In this document: positions 58,401 to 64,000 of the stretch, in pieces
Layout: each line of letters opens with the position of its first letter
How positions within the stretch are numbered: the first letter of the stretch is position 1
Assembly: GCF_000721495.1 (NCBI RefSeq)
Contig: NZ_JOHY01000005.1
Span: forward strand, 180,095 to 244,094
DNA length: 64,000 nucleotides
Source: Streptomyces sp. NRRL F-5123
GTDB taxonomy: Bacteria; Actinomycetota; Actinomycetes; Streptomycetales; Streptomycetaceae
Reading direction: 5' to 3'
Translations under genes and position numbers: made by a program
Notes under the pieces: generated by a model
What the model saw: the letters and a program-made list of their open reading frames with translations, nothing else
Told to the model about the DNA's origin: nothing
Database searches by the model: none

Positions 58401-59778
58401 TGGTGGCGATCTTGGTGCCGTTGGCGAAGACCTCGTAGCCGGTGACGGCGGTGTTGTCGCTCGCGGCGTTCCAGGTCAGCTTGACCTGGCCGGACGCGGG
58501 CTGGGTGTACGCCAGGCCGGACGGCGCGCTCGGGGCCTGGGTGTCACCGGAGGTGCCGGTGCGCGTGACGGTGTTGCCGGCCGCCGACTGGTTGCCGGCC
58601 GCGTCGCGGGCCTTCACGTAGTACGTGACGGTGGCGGTGTCCGGCTGGCTGTCGGTGTACGTCAGCACGTTGCCTGCGACCGAGGTGCGCAGCTGGCCGT
58701 TGGCGTAGACGTCGTACGCGGTCACGCCGGTGTCGTCGCTCGCCGCGTTCCAGGTCAGCTTGACCTGGCCGGACGCGGGCTGGGTGTAGGCCAGGCCGGA
58801 CGGCGCCGAGGGGGCGGTGACGTCGCCGGTGGCGGGACCGTAGACCTCGAACTCCGAGATCTGGCCGGCGGGCCAGCCGGTGTTGCCGGTGATGTTCAGC
58901 CGGACGTAGCGGGTGGTGGCGGTGTTGAAGGTGATCGTCACCGTGTTGCCGCTCGCCGGGTCGAACGTGTAGCCCTTGGACGCGGCGAGGTCGGAGAAGG
59001 TGGTGCCGTCCTGGCTGCCCTGGACGGCGAGCGTCTCGGTGCGGCTCTGCCATGCGGTGGCCGGCGGGAGTTTGAGCACCACGGTGTTGACCGGCACCGC
59101 GGAGCCCAGGTCGACGCGCAGCCACTGCGGGAAGGCGTTGTTGGTGCTCTCCCAGTACGTGTTCGCGTTGCCGTCGACGGCGTTGCCCGAGCCGTACACG
59201 TCGGCGTGGCCGGACTCGGCGGTGGGCCTGCCCGCGGCGAGGTTGGCGCCCACCGCGGCGGCGGCGACCGTCATCTCGGACAGCTGCGCGGAGCCGGCCG
59301 CGGAGTTGGCGGAGATCTCGGCGCGCACGTACCGCGCCTCGGTGGCCGGAAAGTCGATGGTGACCGTGTTGCTCCTGCCGGGCGTGAACGTGTACGACTT
59401 CGACCCGACGATCGTGGAGAAGAGCGTGCCGTCGTCGCTCGCCTGCAGCGACAGGGTCTGGGTGCGGGCCTTCCAGGAGGCGGGCACCTTCAGCTGCACC
59501 TTGTCGACCAGGCGCCCGGCGCCCAGGTTGACCTGTGCCCACTGCGGCGCCGCGGCGCTGACCGCGCCGCTCTGCCAGTAGGTGCTCTGGTCGCCGTCGT
59601 CGATCCGGTCGGCGGTGTTCCTGCCACTGGTGCTGCTGGCCGCCGCGGCCTTGCCGGCGGCGAGGTCGGGGGCTGCCGCGGCCGCCACGGCCGGCAGCGC
59701 GGTGGTGCCGCCGAGCAGCAGCAGGCTGCCGGAGACCACCCCCGCCAGCAGCCGTGGTATCGAGCGCTTCGTTCTCAT
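55483..59778 (-). CDS. secreted GH87 alpha-1,3-glucanase (mutanase), multimodular
   Basis: A 1431-aa secreted enzyme that should cut alpha-1,3-glucan of fungal walls or dental-type mutan. Order: signal peptide (to about 36); two discoidin/CBM32 modules (about 36-312); two fibronectin III domains (about 315-500); a third discoidin (about 512-640); two CARDB repeats (about 645-860, DLTVSSLTASPAAPVETDPIT and SPGNPSAGNNVNFSVAIKNQG); a CBM6-like module (about 865-1010, YEAEDGVTGGG); and a right-handed beta-helix (about 1020-1431). Asp1191 (FADGVN), Asp1214 and Asp1215 (STGDDS) have exactly the 23/24 spacing of the three catalytic Asp residues described for Paenibacillus GH87. AGAGGGA precedes the ATG at 59778. 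A palindromic operator lies about 290 nt upstream. Confidence 0.9.
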   Translation of the reverse strand: MRTKRSIPRLLAGVVSGSLLLLGGTTALPAVAAAAAPDLAAGKAAAASSTSGRNTADRIDDGDQSTYWQSGAVSAAAPQWAQVNLGAGRLVDKVQLKVPASWKARTQTLSLQASDDGTLFSTIVGSKSYTFTPGRSNTVTIDFPATEARYVRAEISANSAAGSAQLSEMTVAAAAVGANLAAGRPTAESGHADVYGSGNAVDGNANTYWESTNNAFPQWLRVDLGSAVPVNTVVLKLPPATAWQSRTETLAVQGSQDGTTFSDLAASKGYTFDPASGNTVTITFNTATTRYVRLNITGNTGWPAGQISEFEVYGPATGDVTAPSAPSGLAYTQPASGQVKLTWNAASDDTGVTAYDVYANGQLRTSVAGNVLTYTDSQPDTATVTYYVKARDAAGNQSAAGNTVTRTGTSGDTQAPSAPSGLAYTQPASGQVKLTWNAASDNTAVTGYEVFANGTKIATTGGSTLTYTDSRPDTATVAYFVRAVDAAGNESGNSNTVTRTGTTPPTGGTNQAVGKPITATSTVQNFVAANANDDDVNTYWEGAGTSSLTVQLGADVDTGSVVVKLNPSSAWGPRTQTIEVQGREQSASGFTQLVAPKSYSFDPASGNTATIPVTARVADVRLVFSSNSGAGGGQAAEFQVIGTPGPNPDLTVSSLTASPAAPVETDPITLDATVKNIGTNASPASSVNFYLGTTKVGTANVGALAAGASTTVSASIGAKDAGSYQLTAKVDEANTVVEQNDTNNSYTSPAALVVKPVDTSDLLASPVAWSPGNPSAGNNVNFSVAIKNQGTVAAASGAHAVTLTVADAASGSVVKTLTGSYSGAIAPGATTSPVSLGSWTAANGKYTVKTVIATDANELAVKQANNTSTQSLFVGRGANMPYDVYEAEDGVTGGGATVLGPNRTIGDPAGEASGRKAVHLAGNGQYVQWTTRNPTNTLVTRFNIPDGTDSTTLNVYVDGTFLKTVTLTSKFAWLYGDEASPGNSSGSGAPRHIYDEANVLLGTTVAAGHTIRLEKDAANTASYYNIDYINLEQATPVANPDPAKYVVPAGFTQQDVQNALDTARQDTTKLGVYLPAGDYSTANKFTVYGRAVKVIGAGPWFTRFYTPQTQENTDGGFSLQSGSGGSSFSGFGFFGNYTSRIDGPGKVFDLTGVANLTIDNLWIEHTICGVWATNVDNSTISNLRIRDTFADGVNLTNGSTGNTVTNTEARSTGDDSFALFPAVDNHNEQETGNTFSNLSVQTVWRAAGLAVYGGGGNTFSNLYIADSLTYPGITIGSLQFGGIPALGFEASPTSNFSNISLVRDGGHFWGQQAFPALWIFSAEFDLQGLRISDVDISAPTYQGVMFQTKWNGSTSLKPIKDTVITNLSVTGAHKSGDAFDAKSGFGLWANPQPEPAQGPAVGSVTVNGLHESDNAVDIQNTTTTFTINVNN

Positions 59779-60066
59779 GACGTCCCTCTGTGGTGTGTGG
59801 GGGATCAGGGGGTTGGGAGGAGAACCGGAAGAGGAGCAGCCGAGAGGAGTCCAGACGATCTATTCGAAACGTGCGGGATGAACATCTGAAGTTGCGCTCA
59901 TCTCATGCGTATCCATCGCCGTTCTGCTCATTATTTGCGTATGTGTTGGCAGAGTGTTACAGACGCGCTACGGCGGCGTCTACGCCCCGGACGGCAACGA
60001 TTCGCTTGCGGGCGGCGGGAGTTGGATCGCGCGCCCGGGAGTGGGAGCCGGGGCGGAACGGCCCGG
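59779..60066. other. leader/promoter region of the GH87 gene
   Basis: No gene seen. 59830-59990 is strikingly AT-rich for this genome and is probably the GH87 promoter and 5' leader (minus strand). A clean -35/-10 pair could not be fixed. Confidence 0.5.
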
Positions 60067-60088
60067 CACGGGAAAGCGCTTTCCCGTG
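60067..60088. promoter_or_regulatory. third LacI-type operator variant upstream of GH87
   Basis: Perfect 22-bp palindrome with core GGGAAAGCGCTTTCCC. It has the same central AGCGCT as the other sites but AA/TT in place of AG/CT. It lies between the GH87 5' end (minus strand) and the 3' end of the FUSC gene, so GH87 is the only plausible target. Confidence 0.78.
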
Positions 60089-60126
60089 GGTCCGGTGAGG
60101 TGCGGTCAGGCAGGGGCCGCGCTGTG

Positions 60127-61377
60127 CTACTTGAAGATCTTGCGCACGTCCGGCGCGTGCCGGTAGAGCCCGGCCGCCGACAGCCGGCGCCTGACCATGG
60201 CGATCCGCGGGTGCCGGTCGCTCGGCTCGCCGCCGATCCGGTCCAGTTCCTCCACCAGCCGCTCGGAGCGCTTCTCCAGCCCCAGCTCGTCCAGGATCCG
60301 GTCGACCTCGGCGAGCAGCGCGCCGTACAGCTGCCACTGCCGGGGGTGCTCCTGGACGCTCGCCAGCAGCAGCCGGGCGATGGTGTCGCGGCTCTCGTGG
60401 CTGTCGGAGAGCGCTTGCGCGAGCCGGTCCTCCGCCGCCTGGGCGTTTGCGGTGACCTGGCTGGTGATCAGCACCGCGAAGCTCTCGACGGCGTGCGCGA
60501 TGTGGTCCATGAGCTGCTCCAGCTGCTCGGACACATCGTCGGGGAAGAGATGCTCGGTGGTGCGGTGCTTGGCCAGATCCGTGAGGCTGCGGGACAGCAC
60601 GCGGAGCACCACCGCGCAGATCTCCAGGGTGTCCAGACCGGTCCGCAGCACGATCCGGGACAGCGCGCCCTCGCGTACCCGGGGGTTCCAGCGCAGGCTG
60701 TCCTCGGCCTGCCGCAGCGAGGCGTCCACCTCGGCGATGTCGTGGTCCAGCCGGCGCGCCTCGTGCAGCCGCGCGGCGGCCCGCTCGACCGGCAGGTGCC
60801 CGGCGACCTCGCCGCCGATGTCCCGGAAGAGCGCGCCCATCCGGCGGGCCATCGACTCGATCGACTCACCCGCGGACTGCACCCACACCGGCGGCGCGAG
60901 CGCGTTGAACAGCAGCCCGACCAGCGCGCCGATGAGCGTCTCGAAGACGCGGTCCCACGCGGTGTTGGCGACCCGGGTCACGCCGAGCACCAGCATGGCC
61001 GAGATCGCCACCTCGATCTCGAAGTCGCCGGCCCGCACGAACCGGCCGATCAGCAGCGAGGTCACGATGATCAGGCCCAGGCTCCACCAGGTCAGCCCGA
61101 CCAGCGCGCTGAAGCCGACCGCGACGAGCACCCCGGCGACGACGGCGTTGACACGGCTGATCCCGGTGGTGAGCGTCGAGTACAGCGTCACCTGCACGAC
61201 CAGCAGCGCCGTCAGCGGCGCGGTCAGCGGCGCCGGGTTGGGCAGCAGCCAGACGGCCACCACGTAGGCGATGACGGCGGCCGCGGCGGACCGCAGGATC
61301 TGCACCGCCGCGGGCTCCGCCGTCCACCGGACGAGCTTGACGACGGGCTCGGGCACGTTTTCGGGCATCCCGGGCAT
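60127..61377 (-). CDS. FUSC-family (aromatic acid exporter-like) membrane protein
   Basis: A 416-aa protein: the N-terminal 155 residues form about six membrane helices (ILRSAAAAVIAYVVAVWLL, TAPLTALLVVQVTLYSTL and others), typical of fusaric acid resistance/AaeB-type pumps. The C-terminal 260 residues are a long helical, charged cytoplasmic domain, common in actinobacterial FUSC proteins. Transport of aromatic or weak acids is inferred. The ATG at 61377 has a GGGGGG stretch upstream; an ATG at 61368 is an alternative. Confidence 0.85.
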   Translation of the reverse strand: MPGMPENVPEPVVKLVRWTAEPAAVQILRSAAAAVIAYVVAVWLLPNPAPLTAPLTALLVVQVTLYSTLTTGISRVNAVVAGVLVAVGFSALVGLTWWSLGLIIVTSLLIGRFVRAGDFEIEVAISAMLVLGVTRVANTAWDRVFETLIGALVGLLFNALAPPVWVQSAGESIESMARRMGALFRDIGGEVAGHLPVERAAARLHEARRLDHDIAEVDASLRQAEDSLRWNPRVREGALSRIVLRTGLDTLEICAVVLRVLSRSLTDLAKHRTTEHLFPDDVSEQLEQLMDHIAHAVESFAVLITSQVTANAQAAEDRLAQALSDSHESRDTIARLLLASVQEHPRQWQLYGALLAEVDRILDELGLEKRSERLVEELDRIGGEPSDRHPRIAMVRRRLSAAGLYRHAPDVRKIFK

Positions 61378-61695
61378 CTGCCGGCCCCCCGTTCCTGGCG
61401 GTCTGTTCGTGGCGTCATGTCACGTCAAGGCGCTTTCCGGCCCCTCTCCGGCGCCGGCGCGACTGGCCCAGCCTAGGGTCGGAGGCGGCCGCGGCGGCCG
61501 TACGGCGCGTCCCGCCCCGCCGGGTTCACACCCCCGGCGCCACCGGGCGGCGGCCGGGATGATCCACTGTCAAGATCTTGCACGCAGCAAGATGCCGCAT
61601 AACACGTCTATGCGGGCAAGGAGTTCGCCGATCGTTCGAATCTCGACGGCGCCGTGGAACGCCCTGAAACAGCGGTACCAATCTCGTTCACTTTC
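61378..61695. other. spacer upstream of the GH16 promoter
   Basis: No gene seen. 61560-61695 is relatively AT-rich and includes TCAAGATCTTG (perfect 10-bp palindrome CAAGATCTTG) near 61570. Its role is unknown. Confidence 0.45.
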
Positions 61696-61724
61696 TTGAC
61701 GTGTCAGCAACAGCGCCGTAATCA
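61696..61724 (+). promoter_or_regulatory. promoter of the GH16 beta-1,3-glucanase gene
   Basis: TTGACG (61696-61701), 17-nt spacer, TAATCA (61719-61724): the clearest promoter of the regulon. The predicted start near 61731 puts the operator at about +6. Confidence 0.7.
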
Positions 61725-61736
61725 TCGCTGCCATCA

Positions 61737-61748
61737 GAGAGCGCTCTC
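61737..61748. promoter_or_regulatory. LacI-type operator of the GH16 gene
   Basis: GAGAGCGCTCTC, perfect 12-bp core, immediately downstream of the predicted transcription start and 41 nt after the -35; only 20 nt before the start codon. Confidence 0.82.
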
Positions 61749-61768
61749 ACACGCACCCAGGAGACGCC

Positions 61769-63925
61769 GTGACCGGCAACCCCCCACCTTCGTCCGGACG
61801 CCTACCCCGTTCGCTCGTCTTCACGTTCGTCGCCGCCGTGCTGGCGGCGTTCGCCCTCGCGGCCACCCAGAGCCCGGCCCGGGCCGCGGGCACCCTGCTG
61901 TCGCAGGGCAAGGCCGCGACCGCCTCCTCCACCGAGAACGCCGGCACCCCGGCCTCGGCCGCGGTGGACGGCAACACCGGCACCCGCTGGTCCTCCGCCG
62001 CGAGCGACCCGCAGTGGCTCCAGGTCGACCTCGGCGCCACCGACTCCATCAGCTCCGTCACCCTCAACTGGGAGACGGCCTACGCCAAGGCGTTCCAGAT
62101 CCAGACCTCGGCCGACGGGGCGAACTGGACGAACGTCTACTCCACCACCACCGCGACCGGTGGCGTCCAGAACCTCACCGTAAACGGTTCCGGGCGTTAT
62201 GTCCGGATCTACACGACCGCCCGCGCCACCCAGTACGGCGTGTCGCTCTGGGAGTTCCAGGTCTACGGCGCCACCGGCACCGGCAACGCCGCCTGCGGCA
62301 CCGCGAACGCGGCGCTGCACAAGACGGCGACGGCCTCCTCGACCGAGAACGCCGGCACCCCCGCCTCGTCCGCCGTCGACGGCGACAACGGCACCCGCTG
62401 GTCCTCGGCGGCGGCCGACCCGCAGTGGATCCAGGTCGACCTCGGCTCGTCCCAGAGCATCTGCGGCGTGCAGCTCAGCTGGGAGACCGCCTACGCCAAG
62501 GCCTACCAGATCCAGGTCTCGGCCGACGGCAGCAACTGGACCACCGCTTACTCCACCGCGAACGGCCCCGGCGCCACCGAGCTGATCAGCCTCACCGGCA
62601 CCGGCCGCTACGTGCGGATGTACGGCACCCAGCGCGCCACCCAGTACGGCTACTCGCTGTGGGAGTTCCAGGTCTTCACCGGCGGCTCCGGCAGCGACGG
62701 CGGAGCCAACGGCGGCAGCACGGGCGGCAGCACCACCCCGCCCGGCGACTCCAAGCTGCTGTCGTACAACAAGCCCGCCACCGCCTCGACGTACCAGGAC
62801 GCCAACAGCTGCACCGGCTGCACCCCGTCGAAGGCCTTCGACGAGGACCCGGCGACCCGCTGGGCCACCAGCGACGTCAACGGCTGGGTCGACCCCGGCT
62901 GGATCGCGGTGGACCTCGGCGCCACCGCGCACATCACCCAGGTCGTCCTGCAGTGGGACCCGGCCTACGCGACGGCGTACCAGATCCAGACGTCCGCGGA
63001 CGGCAGCAACTGGACGTCCGTCTACTCCACCACGACCGGCAAGGGCTTCAAGGAGACCCTGAACGTCGACGGCAACGGCCGCTACGTGCGGATGTACGGC
63101 ACCGCCCGCAGCAACGGCTACGGCTACAGCCTGTGGACGTTCGACGTCTACGGCACCGGCGGCAACCCCACCGCTCCGCCCGCGCTGCCGCCGAACCCGG
63201 GCAACCCCGAGCACCTGGTGTGGAGCGACGAGTTCAACGGCCCGGCCGGCAGCAAGCCGGACACGGGCAAGTGGACCCAGGACGTCGGCGGCGGCCAGAA
63301 CGGCGAGCTGGAGTACTACACCAACGGCGACAACACCACGATGGACGGCAACGGCAACCTCGTCATCGAGGCCCGGAAGGAGAACGTCCAGGGTCACCAG
63401 TACACCTCGGGCCGGATCAACACCTCCGACCACTTCAACTTCACCTACGGCCACGTCGAGGCGCGGATCAAGGTGTCCGGCACGCAGGGCCTGTGGCCGG
63501 CGTTCTGGATGCTGGGGTCGAACTTCAAGACCGGCACGCCGTGGCCGAACTCCGGTGAGATCGACATCATGGAGCACGTCGGCAAGGTCCCCGACTCGGT
63601 CTACTCCACGCTGCACGCCCCCGCGTACAACGGCGGCAACGGCTACGGCCAGCCCTACCAGATCGCGGGCAGCGACTTCGCCAACGACTTCCACACGTAC
63701 GCGGTGGACTGGGACTCCACCCACATGACCTTCTCGGTGGACGGGCACGCGTTCTTCACCGCCGACAAGGCCACGGTCGAGTCGACCCGCGGCCCGTGGG
63801 TCTACGACCACCCGTTCTACATCATCCTCAACAACGCGGTGGGCGGTGACTGGCCGGGCGCGCCCGACGCCGGCACGGTCTTCCCGCAGAAGATGCTCGT
63901 CGACTACGTGCGCGTCTCGCAGTAG
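61769..63925 (+). CDS. secreted GH16 endo-beta-1,3-glucanase with three CBM32 modules
   Basis: A 718-aa secreted laminarinase. Signal peptide to about residue 40 (SPARAAGT); three CBM32/discoidin modules (about 41-168, 175-310 and 330-465); Pro-rich linker; GH16 domain (about 475-718) with GEIDIMEHVG: nucleophile Glu597, Asp599 and acid/base Glu602. WPAFWMLG and ILNNAVGGDWPG are further GH16 laminarinase marks. CAGGAG precedes the GTG at 61769. The promoter and operator lie within 75 nt upstream. The first CBM32 is nearly identical in DNA to that of the GH55 gene 30 kb away. Confidence 0.93.
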   Translation: MTGNPPPSSGRLPRSLVFTFVAAVLAAFALAATQSPARAAGTLLSQGKAATASSTENAGTPASAAVDGNTGTRWSSAASDPQWLQVDLGATDSISSVTLNWETAYAKAFQIQTSADGANWTNVYSTTTATGGVQNLTVNGSGRYVRIYTTARATQYGVSLWEFQVYGATGTGNAACGTANAALHKTATASSTENAGTPASSAVDGDNGTRWSSAAADPQWIQVDLGSSQSICGVQLSWETAYAKAYQIQVSADGSNWTTAYSTANGPGATELISLTGTGRYVRMYGTQRATQYGYSLWEFQVFTGGSGSDGGANGGSTGGSTTPPGDSKLLSYNKPATASTYQDANSCTGCTPSKAFDEDPATRWATSDVNGWVDPGWIAVDLGATAHITQVVLQWDPAYATAYQIQTSADGSNWTSVYSTTTGKGFKETLNVDGNGRYVRMYGTARSNGYGYSLWTFDVYGTGGNPTAPPALPPNPGNPEHLVWSDEFNGPAGSKPDTGKWTQDVGGGQNGELEYYTNGDNTTMDGNGNLVIEARKENVQGHQYTSGRINTSDHFNFTYGHVEARIKVSGTQGLWPAFWMLGSNFKTGTPWPNSGEIDIMEHVGKVPDSVYSTLHAPAYNGGNGYGQPYQIAGSDFANDFHTYAVDWDSTHMTFSVDGHAFFTADKATVESTRGPWVYDHPFYIILNNAVGGDWPGAPDAGTVFPQKMLVDYVRVSQ
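61891..62268 (+). repeat. CBM32-coding repeat, copy C (GH16 gene)
   Basis: Near-identical to copy A at 31941-32316, with a 64-nt exact run at 62133-62196, although the two genes are 30 kb apart and otherwise unrelated outside these modules. Confidence 0.85.
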
Positions 63926-63936
63926 GCGCCGCCGCA

Positions 63937-63976
63937 GGCCGCCCGGGTCCCGCCGCCGCGCGGGACCCGGGCGGCC
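63937..63976 (+). terminator. terminator after the GH16 gene
   Basis: Perfect 17-bp stem GGCCGCCCGGGTCCCGC / GCGGGACCCGGGCGGCC with a 6-nt loop, 12 nt after the stop. Confidence 0.85.
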
Positions 63977-64000
63977 CGCCCCCCACCCCCACCTCCGACG

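Noticed and set aside
55432..59889. A 1485-codon frame antisense to the GH87 gene
   Set aside because: It is Gly/Arg/Val-rich without domains and covers the whole GH87 gene, whose modules and catalytic residues are clear.
60406..60417. GGAGAGCGCTTG in the FUSC gene resembling the operator
   Set aside because: Half-site only, within coding sequence.

Overview
The window is high-GC (well over 70 percent by eye) actinobacterial DNA, most likely from Streptomyces or a close relative such as Actinacidiphila. Evidence: third-position GC bias, mycothiol-linked enzymes (a mycothiol-dependent formaldehyde dehydrogenase and DinB/MDMPI proteins), an LAETG sortase signal, families typical of Streptomyces (DUF5133, DUF5709), many start codons placed 5-8 nt after a -10 hexamer (leaderless mRNAs), and a palindrome identical to the CebR cellulase operator. 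No rRNA, tRNA, CRISPR array, transposase or phage gene was seen; this looks like chromosome.

Layout. 0-4.3 kb: an overlapping minus-strand operon of SWIM zinc finger, unknown 463-aa protein, VWA protein and MoxR ATPase (cut by the window edge). 5-12.3 kb: a divergent GH3 beta-glucosidase and secreted two-enzyme glucanase, followed by a LacI-family regulator. 12.3-17.8 kb: Sfp-type PPTase, metallophosphoesterase, thiolase, MarR regulator divergent from a VOC protein, GNAT, TDT transporter. 18.2-25 kb: complete narGHJI respiratory nitrate reductase. 25-31.3 kb: S4-domain protein, efeO-efeB iron uptake (no efeU), sortase-anchored phosphoesterase, MDMPI-type protein. 31.8-36 kb: GH55-like beta-1,3-glucanase and GH12 cellulase, tail to tail. 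36.4-46.9 kb: small stress and housekeeping genes (NTF2-like, DUF5709, AlkB, ATP-dependent DNA ligase, UPF0225, nucleotidyltransferase, MFS exporter, DUF5133, mscR). 47-55 kb: ABC exporter, pgm, DHA2 exporter, MFS-MarR drug-efflux operon, DinB protein. 55.5-64 kb: giant GH87 alpha-1,3-glucanase, FUSC protein and GH16 beta-1,3-glucanase.

The unifying theme is a dispersed polysaccharide-degradation regulon. A perfect or near-perfect palindrome with core GAGAGCGCTCTC precedes the GH3 gene, the GH16-plus-GH-A-barrel gene, the lacI gene itself, the GH55 gene (two copies) and the GH16 gene. In four of these promoters it lies 34-45 nt downstream of a TTGACA/TTGACG -35 hexamer. The GH12 cellulase instead has the shorter CebR palindrome TGGGAGCGCTCCCA, and the region upstream of the GH87 gene has a third variant, GGGAAAGCGCTTTCCC. 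The inference is that related LacI-family repressors sort beta-1,3-glucan (laminarin, fungal wall), cellulose and alpha-1,3-glucan genes through small differences in one operator design. The secreted enzymes carry many CBM32/discoidin modules, some nearly identical at DNA level, while the beta-glucosidase has no signal peptide and should finish hydrolysis in the cytoplasm. No sugar importer for this system lies in the window.
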